From Pyrus communis (Eukaryota; Streptophyta; Magnoliopsida; Rosales; Rosaceae), in NCBI RefSeq assembly GCF_963583255.1, contig NC_084804.1, positions 27,345,061 to 27,409,060 of the forward strand: a DNA stretch of 64,000 nucleotides. The letters are read 5' to 3'. The translations under genes and the position numbers were made by a program. A model generated the notes under the pieces. It searched no databases. It saw only the letters and a program-made list of their open reading frames with translations, and was not told where the DNA came from. Of this stretch, positions 1 through 12,307 are shown piece by piece (within the stretch, counting starts at the first letter, position 1; each line of letters begins with the position of its first letter).

Positions 1-1441
1 GATTTGGTTTTTTAATTGCATGACTGTTAAAGAAAGTTACAAGCATGGATGGAAGTTTGATATGCTCTTTGGTTTATGTTTAGTTGTAGTTGTTGCTTAC
101 GAATTCACACGTAATCACAAAAAGGAAAAAAAATTAGTTTTTGTAACATGCTTGAAAGAAGGAACTCAAACTAATGCTACAACCCTGAGAGACTTGAGCC
201 TATAGTTTGTTTGGAGAGTTATTATTCTGTGAAGTTCTTGTTTCTTAAGTCGTTGCATGATCTCATTATTTCTTTGCTTGGTTGCTACTTAGAATGCATT
301 TTCATCATTTTAGTTCCAAATACTAGAACTCATGCCTGTTTCATTCAACGCATAAAATTGAGTGCATAACAAATAACAAGATGAAGTTGTTTAGTTAAAC
401 CAAAGCCAAAATGCCTTGCCCTTTGTATATGTATTGTAGGTTTAACCCTGTTGAGCCTTAGTTAGCCTATTGCCTTTATTAGCCACATTATCCTTACCTA
501 GCCTAGAATAAGACTATTCATACCCTTGTTCTTAAAGGATAGTGAAGCATGACTTAGAGGGAAGTCCTTTTGATCTACAATTTGCAGAAAAACAAGTATG
601 GGGGAAGGTTTTTCATTGGAAATCTATGAGGATGTATGTTTTGTGTGCCAAAGAAAGAAAAGGGCACGAAAAAAAAAAAAAAGGAAAAGAGGTTAGAAAT
701 AAGTGAGAATGAACTCACAAGTATTGGTTGTTAAAGAAAAGGTCCAAAAGTTTGAATCAGGCCCTAAATGTTGTGTGAATCTCCCATGGGTGTTTAAAGT
801 TGATTTCTGTATTCAAAAGTGAATTCTCAGTATTGATTTCATTACTTTGCTTACTATTGCTTTAAAAACATTTGTTTATCCTTACCTTTCTTTGTTAGCC
901 AATACCTTAGCCCCGTTACAACCCTTAGACTTCTATCTTGATTGTTATATGTTTCAATATGTGGAGTTTGAAATTGGTACGAGCATATGGAATCCTTGGT
1001 TCTCGCTTTTAAGTAGCAGCATTCCATTCATGAGATCATATACATGTTTTAATAATTCCAGAAAGTGCCTTCTTTGTTATAACATATGTGAGTGCTAGTC
1101 TACATGTTTACATCAATCTTCTCACATATACCTAGTGTAGGGAGTGTAGTCAGAAAATCTGTGTGAAAATAGAGAGTATATTCAGTGAGGAATTGAGTGA
1201 ATTCTCTAAGGCATGTTACTACATTCAAAATGTTGTTTTAATAGATTAAATGTGAGCTAGTGAGTGGTGAATATGGTTAAGTGTATACTCAAGAGTAAAG
1301 ATGGATAAAACCTATGGGAGTAGTGATTTTTAACATGTCATGTTTTATTAGAAATCCCTAAGCAATTGTTGGAAAGTTTAGGCTATGTTTTGTTTTCTTT
1401 ATTTTGCTCAGGGACTAGCAAAAGCTAAGTGTGGGGGAATT
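1..1441 (+). mobile_element. 3' internal non-coding part of an Athila/Tat-like Ty3 element (element A)
   Basis: This stretch has no convincing reading frame. It is colinear with 44945-46414, the 3' internal region of the related element at 41283-48166, including the segment beginning GATTTGGTTTTT and the adenine-rich patch near 670. It ends in a polypurine tract (AAGTGTGGGGGAAT) directly before an LTR start, which is the expected position for second-strand priming. The coding part of the element lies upstream of the window. The short frames here (20-205, 847-1098) lie in DNA that is repeated as non-coding sequence elsewhere in the window, so I do not call them genes. Confidence 0.85.
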
Positions 1442-3185
1442 TGATAGGAGCATATTTATGCGACTTTGTTAGCCTGTTTCCTTGCATTTACTCAGTTAGT
1501 TTCTACTTATTAGAGTGTTTTAAGTCATTTTCGTGTGTTTGTAGGTCCAAATGGCAAAGTTGGCAAGAAAAGGTAATTTGGAGCATTTTAGAGCAGTTTT
1601 GGGCTTGGAATGGATAGCACATGTACGGAGCAAGGTGGATGGACGTTTTTGAAGATCAAAAGAGGCTAGGAATGTGCTTAACATCTGGAGAAATTAATTC
1701 AAGACTTTGAAGATAAAGAATCAGCTAAAAGGAAGGAACATTATCCAAACCTTATCCAACCCAACCTTATCTTATCTTATCCTATCCTAATCCTACCTTA
1801 ATTCCAGCTACAAAGGGGAATCAATTTCACATTAAATCATCTAAATATCTTGTTCTAGAAGCCATATCCCCTGCCCTAGATTTGTGCCGCATATCTTATC
1901 CCTTGTCCTTCTAGAAACCTATCACAATACCCCTTTCTAGAAGCCCTAGATTGGTGCCACACCACCCTAACCTTTTCCCCCTACAACTCTGCGGTGCCCT
2001 ATCCTTGTCCTCCAAGGATTGGTATCGTGAACCCTAGCCCTATATATACACATTTATGCTGCACAAAAAAGGGAGAGCTTTAGAGAGAAAATCAGAAAAA
2101 TAACTTTGTGTCACAACTTTGCAAGGAAGGAGAGAATGAGTCTTAAGCCGTGACCTGCATCCAAGACCATTGGAATGCTGGAGCGTTTCTGGGTTCTTTC
2201 TATCCTTAGATTTAGTTCAATGTTTAAATTAGTTTGGTTTTGTTTAATTGCAAACATGTGGAACTAATTTCGTTTTAGTTGGAGGTGAATTCAAAGCCCT
2301 GAACATATATGTGATATGAATTGATTTCCTCCAGTTATTGTTACGTAAAACATGAATGCGATTTACTTATCTGTTTGATTGATAACTTATTCTTGTATGT
2401 TGATCAAGGATGCATACTAGTTTGCATGCATGAATCTGACGCTAAAATATAAGGGAATTTCACCTAATAGTTATGAACTTATATTTCTAAGTAGTGGAAG
2501 TCATTAGTCATGATTGTGTTAAGTAAATCCATGGCAAGAGTATCATGCAATTCATAATTACGCATGCCTTGTCAATGCTTATGATTTTCATAGAACTTAA
2601 TGATCTTTGATATGTATCTTTATCATGTTGTTCATATAGGGAACTTGATAAGAATAATTTGATTGCGTTGCTAAGTCCAATTCAATGAAATTAGGAAAAT
2701 CTGATAGTTAATTTGTGCAATTCACAATTAATTTGGGGCATTGTCGTTCATCGTTTATAGGAATAATAACTAGAAATCGATTTGTATACATATGTGTCAT
2801 GTGTGGAGAATAACCCTCTAGCTAGCCTTTCATCCTTTAATTCACCCAATTTCGTGCAACCTTTAGTTTGTTTATGCAACTATTTAGTTTTAGTTAAAAT
2901 TCGTCAGAACAACCCCCTCTCGCCCTTTCAGTAATCTGAATCTTTTTAGTCTAATTTTCATCCAAACTTCTTTCTAGTTCCTGTTTTGAGTCAATTTAAC
3001 TTAGTTTTGTGTTATTTGAGTCAATTTAGCTTGTTTTGAGTTGTTCGAGTCTAGTTTTCTGTTTTTGAGTTAAATAAGTGTAGATTAGCATCCATTTTAA
3101 TTCCCGGCCTAGAACGATCCCCACTTTCACATGCTACAACTACCAAAAAGAGGGTTTAATTTGTGTGTTAGTTTATATCACATCA
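1442..3185 (+). mobile_element. 3' LTR of element A
   Basis: The LTR starts TGATAGGAGCATATT just after the polypurine tract and ends TATATCACATCA, so it has TG...CA ends within a short TGATA/TATCA inverted repeat. The same ends occur at 46415-48166, 53061-54907 and 12308-14333. A promoter-like TATATATA lies near 2041. Length is 1744 bp, against 1752 bp for the intact LTR at 46415. The 5' LTR is outside the window, so the target duplication (right flank CCGAG) cannot be checked. Confidence 0.9.
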
Positions 3186-3190
3186 CCGAG

Positions 3191-3445
3191 CCACTCAACA
3201 GAACCAAAGTACCAAATAGGATTACAGACTACTCAACAGAATCGAAACTAGGAGACGACTCTGGACCACTCAACAGAATTGCTGAGTACAATGGATATCG
3301 GACCACTCAACGAAATCCAAAGCAGGATACAATTCCGGACCACTCAGTAGAATCCATACAGAGCAAGAACCGGACCACTCAATGAAACCCTTGCAAAACC
3401 CAATTCTGGACCACTCAACGGAGCCAAGCGGAAGTCCAAGAAACA
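3191..3445. repeat. Minisatellite, about 7 units of 35-39 bp
   Basis: The phrase (G)GACCACTCAACAGAAT recurs at about 3191, 3229, 3266, 3303, 3340, 3375 and 3411. The spacer between phrases is variable and A-rich. It begins within 6 bp of the end of LTR A. It is non-coding; an 84-codon frame crosses it only because the units are A/C-rich with few stops. Confidence 0.85.
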
Positions 3446-5589
3446 TATCAATAGCTCAAAGAAACAAGACATAAATCAAAGTACTCAATTTATAATGGAT
3501 CAATTAAACGAGAAATGAAACAATGAAACGAGATATGAAATAAGCACAAGTACTAAATTTAGCACAGATCAATGAAGCAAGAAATGAAATGATATTGAAG
3601 CAATGAATCCTCATGACAATAGGTTAACAATCCATTGCTAGCCCTCACATTTAACAAACAATCCAATATGCATTGCAAATCAGATTTCACAAATATCTTC
3701 AATACACAAGTCAAATCACATTTCATAATAATAGATCGATGGTTAAGTATTAAAAAATCACATTTTAATAGAAATCACATTTATAAAACCAAGTCATACC
3801 CACAAAGCATATTAAATACAAAACCAAGGTAATAACCATATCACATTTATTAAAGTCACTCACTAACCAATGTAGACCCACTAGACTTCACCTAGTCTCT
3901 AGTAGTACTAATTTTAGTATTTAAAACAATTTGAGACATGTAACCAAAAGTCTACTCTCAGTCAACGGTGAAGGTCCACAACCCTACATAATTTGATCAA
4001 GAATATCAACCCACAAATTTTCAACCTGTAATTTCCCAAGAGTCTCATTTATCTTCTGGAACAATATCCTAAAATTTCGAAATGATTCAACGGTTGGATC
4101 TCCGCAAATTGCTAGAACTAAGTGATGGTCAACAATTAGTTTTACAAACCTAAAAAAAAATCAATTCATGAAGATTGGTACGTCTGATTCATGATTTGTC
4201 AGTTTTTAATGTCCTCAAATATTACGTGTTATAACGCATTAAAGTTTGGTGACGATCCAACAGTCGGATCGTCGATGGTTATAATGTCAAGAGGCACCCT
4301 AACGAAACTATGTTCGAACGATGGGATCTCATCCATTGGATGTGATATATGGAATCAGGGTATCAAATTTAGTCTAGAAGGGTCAAGTGGGTCCTCGGGC
4401 CATGCGCCACTCCGACTCGCTGGAAAATTCATGTAACTCCAAAAATTTCCAAATGTTGTAGGAATGTGGAGCACAACAAGAAGAACTTTCATACATGTGC
4501 CAAAGTCCAATTCGGCCGGGAAACACTTGAAAACCACCTTGATCCGTCAGAGAACCCTAGAAATAAGTGCACTTCAATTTGTACTCTCCGATGCTCCACC
4601 ACCCCCAAACTTGTTTGGGGTTTGTTACTGGGCTCAAGAAGTATTTTGGTGGTGGTGATTGAAGGAGCACCTTTCAGAAATGGTGGTTCGCTGGCAAGGT
4701 ACCATCACACCCACCGGTGCGATTCTTCATGAAATTGAGGCCCATCTCTTCGATTTTTGGGCAATTATGGAAGAGAGGTTGATACTGACTTGTTTGCAGG
4801 TGGCCCCGCGCTGTGATTCACCAGAGAAATGTCAAAGATGGCATTAGAAATCGACTACAGGAATCAGGTCAAAGGCCGGGCCGCGCGGGTTGAAAATGGG
4901 TCAAAGAGATGAGTAGGGTTGGCTAGTTCCCGTAATTTCTCCTTTTTCTTTTTTCCCCTCCATGCTTTCTTCTGATTGGCTTCGTCTCTCCCTCATTTCC
5001 CTCATTTCTTTTCTCTTCTTTCCATCACAGCCACATACGTGGCTTCTATATTGCTACTCCAGCAAATCTAAAGCCTTCTAGATAATGGTCAAATGACCAT
5101 TTTGGCCCTAACTTTGCTCATCTAAAATTTCTTTGTTAGAATCCAAATTATACATTCTGTTTGCGCTCACGCGTTTGTATCAACACGTATTATCCAAATA
5201 TGTAAAGAATTCTACAAAATCATGAAAAGATCAAATGCGTCCGCGAAGAGTCCCGTTTAATACAACAGGGGCAATTTCATCCTTTTACTTATATAAAAAA
5301 TAAAATAAAATAAAATAAAATAAAACTATACTTCATAAATATAAAAGCATCAAAACTAAGAGTACAACGTAATTTTAATGAGTGAAATTCGGGGACGGGG
5401 TTTCATAACTAGATTGAGTTGTGTGTGACACCATTGATCTACATCCAAGTATAACATCTATTTTCCTTGAGTCTTCATCGTGAAGACCTCTACTTCCATT
5501 CATGAAGAGTAAAGACCGAACCTTAAAATTTTACATTGTTTACTAGCAATTCAATTGGGTGATAATTAAAAATTGTTAATCCATGTCTT
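3446..5589. other. Gene-free stretch, possibly an old reverse-oriented LTR
   Basis: No coding sequence is supported. It holds paired motifs around 4085 and 4255 (CAACGGTTGGATC and CCAACAGTCGGATC), a run of AAAAT pentamers near 5300, and the phrase ATTCGGGGACGGGGTTTCA ending near 5406. That phrase resembles the plus-strand right end of the chromovirus LTR at 22509 (TTCGGGATAGGCTATGACA). It may therefore be a decayed minus-oriented LTR of a related family. That reading is inference and no partner LTR is visible. Confidence 0.35.
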
Positions 5590-7649
5590 GAATTGAAGAT
5601 CTCTCCGACCAACTCTATGGAACCTGAGCTTTCTTCGAGATTGATCTAAAGTTTGGTTGCAACCAGCAGAAAATTAGAAATGACGATGTTCCTAAGACTG
5701 CATTCAGGACTTGACATGTTCATTATGAGTTCCTTGTGATGTCATGCAGGTTGGCGAATGCTCCAATATCGTTCATGAACCTGACGAACCATGTATTCTA
5801 CCCATATCCCGAGAGATTCGCAATAACCTTATCTAGAACTTCCTTATTACTCCAATAATGAAGTCAAAACATCAATGATTTGATCTGACCAATTTCAAAG
5901 CAAATCAGCTTTACAGTAATTTCCCCAAATGCCAATTTTGTTTAGATCATGTGCCTTTTTGGATACGTGACCTTAGCAGACAACATTCTTGTCAATCCCC
6001 AAATGTTGTAGTTGAAGAAAAATTGGAAACCCCCACAAGGTTTTGCGAAATATAAGGTATCCTTGGTCGTGTCGGTACCATTTACGGTATGTGCTAACTT
6101 TCTCCACCATAACCTTACTCCTTACAAAGTTGACAAGGAAATAAGTTAGTTTTGTTTGAGATGTGAATGTGGCTAAGTTTCTGACAATTGAGATGTTGTC
6201 TCTTTTCGACTATTGTTCTTACACTTCCCGATGACACCAATAATTTTGAATTCTACAGAGATACTTCACTGAATGATCTGGCTACGTGGTGATGCAGCAT
6301 GGTTGGGTAACCACTTATGCCTTCCGACAGCTAAAGCCACATGGAGTGAACTATCTTACCTACGACTTAGAGTTGACAACTGCTGCATTTATGCTAGAAA
6401 TCTTGATGGTGGTTTCTCTATGGAGAAACATGCCAAAATCTTCATCGACTCCCTTAAACCCCTCAAATACCTCTTCATTTGGAAGGAGCTTGATTATAGA
6501 CGACGATGATGGAAGAAATTAATTAACGTCTACAATTGCACCATCATGTCCTACCACAGTTGCACAAACATAATTGCTGACGACATTAGCAGGAAAACAC
6601 ATGGATGACCCACCCGTCAAATTCCATTTCAGTTATAACTTACGAGTATTGATGTGACGTTACTTATTGATCATCAAGAAACTTTGTTAACTAATTTCCA
6701 AGTCCGACCCTTCCACTTTTGAGTTGGGATGAAAAAGGAGATTGCTTAGGCATTAAGCAAGAACTTGATTTGTCAGCTAGTCAAAGCAGGAAGAAAGAAA
6801 TCATTTGAGTTGTTACAGTCACTCCTTATATCCAAATGGATATGAGAAAATGTCACTGTGGGCTTAATGTACAAAAAGCCTCGTACACGTGAAGACAATG
6901 ATGATGTTTCAGTGATTATCAACTAACTTACTAAGGTTCCCATCCTCTGTCGTTCCACAAAGACACCCTCTAGACCACTTGGCAAAATCCCTTCCCACGT
7001 TTATTCTTATTATATTCCCTAATGCTGGAAAATTACGAAACACCCCTGGTCGACTAAGTGAAAATCCTACGTGGATTTCATGCGTGGACATCTAAGTCCT
7101 TATCACTTCATGTCCCTTTTCACATCTTTCTAGGTAGTACATGTTCTTACAAACACATAGGTGCAAACGCTGTGTAAATCGGACGATTTAAGCACTTTTC
7201 CAAATAAGGGGCAAAATGGTAATTTTGCACTCTCGTAGTTTCATTACTTATTTATCGAGACAGCAGTTAGTTGTTGGTATTGCAGGCTGCAAACTGTGAT
7301 ATTGATGACCTATTTATTGGGTTCGTTAAGCAAGTGGGCAAGTAGGCCCATCTATGGTAGTATTTTATTAATTAGGTCTCTTGCCTAATTAATCAATTTT
7401 ATTAATTAGGTCTCTTGCCTAATTAATCAATGTTTGGGCTTGACCCAAAGACACATACAGTCTTACTCTCATAGTCCTTGTCATTACAATCGCATGGATG
7501 CAAGTGATACAAAATTCGAAGAAACCACTCTGCTAAATAGGCTACATAGGAAACGGAAAAACGTGTGAGAGACTTGTATCCATATTTCTTCCTTGATTAA
7601 ATTACATTGCTTTTTATTTCGAGGATGAAATTTTCTTAAGGGGGTAGAT
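5590..7649 (+). pseudogene. Decayed Ty3/gypsy (chromovirus-type) pol: RT, RNase H, chromodomain tail
   Basis: Fragments in shifting frames match the order of a chromoviral polyprotein. Near 5610-5800 there are reverse transcriptase pieces ([32 protein letters not shown]). Near 6290-6620 there is the RNase H block (AFRQLKPHGVNYLTYDLEL, then CTIMSYHS and IADDISRK). Near 7560-7620 there is a VRDLYPYFFLD-like tail, as at the end of chromodomain regions. Many stops and frameshifts show it is dead. A polypurine tract (TTAAGGGGGTAGAT) closes it at 7636-7649, just before an LTR. The integrase core is not clearly recognisable. Confidence 0.75.
7363..7430. repeat. Perfect 34-bp tandem duplication of a palindromic unit
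   Basis: The 34-bp unit at 7363-7396 is repeated exactly at 7397-7430. Each unit contains ATTAATTAGG and its reverse complement CCTAATTAAT separated by 7 bp, so each copy can form a hairpin. No mismatch is seen between copies, so the duplication is young compared with the surrounding degraded pol. Confidence 0.95.
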
Positions 7650-8116
7650 TGTGACATCCCATCCTGAGATTTATTGTATTTTATTCTCAGTAATAGTGAA
7701 ATTATCCAAAGAACCTCTGTGATGCCACGTAGGCCTTCCACATGGACCTTAATTTTCATTTCACTTTTCCAGTCTTATTTTACCATTTTCAAATAGTACT
7801 CATGCTTATAAACAGGTGGCTGTAGACAGAACTCAATTTGAAGTTATAACGAACAAGTTATGTTCAAAACAGTGTAAATTTACCTAAGATAAATTCCAAT
7901 TTCTTGTGCTGTGTGCACCACTGCCTTGGTCTGGTGTGGGAAAGCTTAAACTAGCCTTAAAGAGGCTTTGTTTAGACCATACATGATATTTGATTCATTT
8001 AGTGTACAAGTAGGAATTAAAATAATATTTATTTTAGGTTTGAAAACCCACACTTGTCCCTTCACACATATCACCATTATTTGCCTTCTTTTTGGCTGGT
8101 TCCTACATCTCTCTAG

Positions 8117-8187
<71 letters not shown>

Positions 8188-9770
8188 CCTCTCTCCCTAA
8201 CCATTTCTGAAAACCCCTATCTCTCTAACTCTCGACACTTTCTTTCTCTCTCTAAGCCGAGAGCTCAACCTTTAATCCCACCTCAATTCCTTCACGAATC
8301 GATCCCCAAAACCATATATTGAACATCCATGTGACTCAAGGAACATGAATATGTGGTTGCATGCATCATTGGGTCATTGTGGAGTGATCCACCATTGAAA
8401 CCGAGAACTTCATAGCTCTTAAACTTGAACCCAGGTGAAACTATGCCTCGTTTTTATTATTTATTGGGTATTGTTGTTGTTCCTTGATCTGTGAAGTTAA
8501 TTTCATGTGAAAACTCAAAGGTTTTACCCTCTGTCATTTTTTGTACTTCTAACCCAACCCCGACGACGAACTCCAACGAAATGTCATTGAGTTCGAAGTT
8601 AGTGGGTGTCCCTAGTACATCAAATTTCTCCCCTCTTTGTCTCTATGATAAATTGGGTGAAATGTTGAACTACCATTCGAGACCTAACCTATGCATGCAC
8701 ATTTATATCTCTTTTCCAGTATTCGATGAGCATGAATGGACGAACTTTGGTGAGTTCGCACTGTGGGTGCGCGGACCCCTTTGAAATCAACCCAGGTAAT
8801 TAATAACCTTGTTGCATGTCGGTTTTTGGTTAAAGATCATTGAGTTTGACATGTATGCACTCTGCTTTTCCCATTCCCCAATTTTCGGCGAAGGACTGGG
8901 GAATTACAGGCCATTTCGGCTAGTTCTAAGCACAATTCATGTCCCACTTAGGTATATTTTTGTTCATTACCTCTTGAGCTTCATTTTGGCTTTTGAATCT
9001 TTGAATTTGGTTTAGAAATGAACCTGTTATGACCATTTGAAGTTTCCCGGCCAAGAATACGACCTTCTTCTTCATTGGGTCCGGCGGGTATGACCCATGA
9101 GCCCAGATGGTCTAATCTGACCCGATTGAAAAAAATAATGCCCAAAACCCAATCCATGAACCGTCCTAAAACCCATGACCCGTTAAACCTAACCCGGATC
9201 CGTGAGATCGACCCATATCCATTTCTAAAATTGGAGGGAATATTTCCTTGGAATATTTCTTTGACTCCCAGTTAACTTTAACAAAATATTCCTTCTTAGG
9301 AGGGAATATTTCGTTAAAGTTAACTGTTGACTGTTTGTTGACTTTTTTGAAATTTTCTAGAAACCCTCCTAGGCTAATTTCGACGCCCCGAGTCCATTTC
9401 TGACATCCATTTAGTGAAATTCCAAAGTTTTAACGTAGTTGACCCCCGAGGCATCTCGGTTGACATTTTAGGGTTGACCATTGAATTTTTACAAAATTTT
9501 CCCGGGACCCCTCTTAGTGTATTTTGACCATTGGTAAAAGCTATTACATAGGATACTTCTCCTTTCGGTATAAATGTCCTTACTCTTCTTTTACTGCAAT
9601 TTATCTATGCTCTAACATCACTTGTGTGATATGGGTTGAATCCCGCTCACATGCGCACTCTAAATTAGTCACTTTTATATTTTAATTTATTCACATTTTC
9701 TGCATCACTACACTTTATGGCTTCGTCACCTTCGGGTGTCTACGTGGACATTCCGGGTCAGACTATTTCA
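7650..9770 (+). mobile_element. 3' LTR of the decayed chromovirus (right end approximate)
   Basis: It starts TGTGACATCCC immediately after the polypurine tract, as a 3' LTR should. The right end is uncertain. The sequence near 9735-9768 (TTCGGGTGTCTACGTGGACA, then TTCCGGGTC) looks like a chromovirus LTR end, but a clean CA terminus and target duplication are not evident. Inside are a CT microsatellite and no supported ORF. The 5' LTR partner was not found. Confidence 0.55.
8124..8183. repeat. CT dinucleotide microsatellite
   Basis: A pure CT run of about 60 bp lies within a longer pyrimidine-rich tract (8105-8260). It generates spurious Ser-Leu repeat frames on the plus strand. It lies in LTR sequence. 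Confidence 0.97.
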
Positions 9771-10305
9771 AATTTATTATTACTAATTTTTTATTTATAA
9801 AATCATTAATTCTCCCTTACAATTTGTATGGAATTAATTGTATAAATCAAACATTCAAATAAGGGTGTTTTGGGCATCAAATTTTTTTAAATGTGTAAAG
9901 TCAAATATAATTAATGAATTGGCTGATGTGGAATCTAGTCAATGGGTTTTATTCCAATAAAAAACTTATGTCGTGTTTTATGTTGAGAAAATTAAGTTTA
10001 AGGGATCAAATTCATATTTTCAGTTAATTTTATAATTGAAAAATGTAATTTTATCCTTAATGTGTTTTATATTGTTCTTCTCTTCCATTAGTTCACTAAG
10101 TAAACTTTTTGTTTCAATATTAGGTTTTAGGAACAAAATCAAAGTTGAAGCAAAAATTGGCCAATTATAAAAGTAAGAAGTTTATCGGCTAAAATTAAAG
10201 TTGAGAGAGGGGGAATTGACAGTTACAAATGTTTAGGGGTAATCGACTATAATTAAAGTTCAAAGGTGAAATTGATAGTTCCTTACAAGTTTAAGAGAGA
10301 GGGAA
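9771..10305. other. AT-rich intergenic DNA, left flank of the chromovirus insertion
   Basis: No gene or repeat is recognised. It ends in GGGAA (10301-10305), which is repeated at 22510-22514 on the other side of the inserted element, so it was contiguous with 22510 onward before insertion. Confidence 0.6.
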
Positions 10306-10737
10306 TGACACACCCCGATCGAAATCAAGGTGTGCTGGCCGTCATGAGAGGGTGACGTAGCCATGTGCACAGTGCGGAAGCAATAATAATAATAAAAATG
10401 CGAATAAATAAAAACCAACTACTAGCAATACTAGCTAAGATAACATGCTAGTGCAAGATTAAGTGTGATAACACAACCAGAGCACAAGTAGCCTAAGTGC
10501 AGTTCAGCAGGACAAATACTAATTATACAGCATCGAAAGGTGACCATACAATGGTGATAATCTGTTAGAGCTGTCGTGGATTCCTCGCAAGCCACCAAAA
10601 AGCACTCCTAACTAGAACCTGGAGAGGCGCAAAACAAAAAGTGTGAGTGGGCAAAACAAAGCTTTTCAAAATCATTTCATTTCTCAAAGTTCTAACCCTT
10701 CGCCGTAAAACCTGTATAATTTCCCAGAAAATAGAAT

Positions 10738-10758
10738 ATATATATATATATATATATC
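10738..10758. repeat. TA microsatellite in the 3' LTR
   Basis: A run of about 20 bp of TA follows AGAATA. The homologous site in the other LTR (about 20108-20140) carries a longer run, so the two LTRs have diverged in repeat length since insertion. Confidence 0.9.
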
Positions 10759-12307
10759 ACAACCATGCTCAGAATAGCAAAATTCACCAATATGCCATGT
10801 CAAATATCTCAGCATGAAAAAATATGTAAGCCAAGTGATATAACTCAATGCAAATGATATGTTAGCCGGAGTCACTTAACGTTACCTGTAAGGCTTAAAT
10901 CCACATCTCAACAAATATACCTGCACAAGAGTCGGAACCACCTAAAGTGGTATGTATGACAAGACTGGTGTAAATAAATACGCTCAAGTGCTACAATCAC
11001 GTGAAGACTGTACGAATAATCACGGGTCACCTACGAGTCAGAACCACCTATAGTGGTCTGTACGACAGGACTGTGCACCTAACTTGTATCCAAGATGAGC
11101 GTATGGTCAAGGAGGTGAACATCACATGAAGGATTGTGCCCTAACTCTGGGCGGGAGCATTAACTCCGGGGTGCAGGTTTATGAGCTCTCAACATATCTC
11201 ATGTAATCATCAATCTCACAACCATAATCTATAAACTTACATGTGTGTCCGCAACACCAATCATAAATATATGCAACTACTAATGCATCAGTAAAATAGG
11301 CAGATACTTTGCATGGCATTTCAAAACGTATAATCATTCAAATGCATTTTCTGGGAAAAATACCAAGTATACAGGTATGTACTGAAAACCAAAAAGCCAC
11401 TCACTAGTATGGGGAAGGGTCGTAGCCTCCGAGCCTCGATTGACTACGCTCGTCCTGAGGATAGGTCTCACCTATATGCGAAACAACTATATAAACGTTA
11501 ATTTAAAGCACAAACCAAAACTAGGTAATAACTTCTCAAACATTGCTCAAATGGGGTTTTTGAATATACCAACGTGATCTACTCAACACAACGAATATCT
11601 CCATGTTTTTAGAAAAAAAATTTCGACCACCCACACGCCACCACGTGCTGGCCATACACAGGCACGTGCCTGGCACACGTACGGAAACCCTAACGGCGTT
11701 AGGGAATATTCCGTCCAAAAATGGAATATACCGTTATATGTACCTGACGTCGTTAGTAACGCCGTTAGTATATTCCGTCAAAGTTGACGGAATATTTTTC
11801 GTCTTCTCAGGTGATCCTCACCAAGGCCACCTCTGACCGCCGTCTGCGTCGCCAGAAACTGGAAAAACATAGAACTTCAATATCTTCTTCATTTCTCAAC
11901 CAAATTCCATGAAATTTGTACCAAAATGAAGCTTACAACGAGTAGAACAAAACCTAATGACTTTTAGAACTTAAATACAACAGAATCTCACCGAAAAAAA
12001 CCCACGATAATCTGGCCAAACTTGAAACTCGCCAAACTTCCCGACGTCCAAAACACTTCATTTTTTCTTCTCCGAGCTTTGTGAAGACTTTCTAAAGCTC
12101 CCTAGAAGCTTAAAAACTTCCAAAAACTTCACGATCACGATTGCATGAACAATACCCAAATCGAAGTTCGCGAGAAGTAGGATTTTCGAAGGTTTTAAGT
12201 CTAAACAAAGGTATGGATCAACTCCTAGGCTTGCAAGGAGTTTGAATGTTAACTTTAAAACCTCGATCCGTGCCTGAAATGGTTGGTTGAAGGTTTGTCC
12301 GTACGCT

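Noticed and set aside
8092..8322. Ser-Leu repeat ORFs across 7968-8322
   Set aside because: They are translations of a CT microsatellite inside an LTR.
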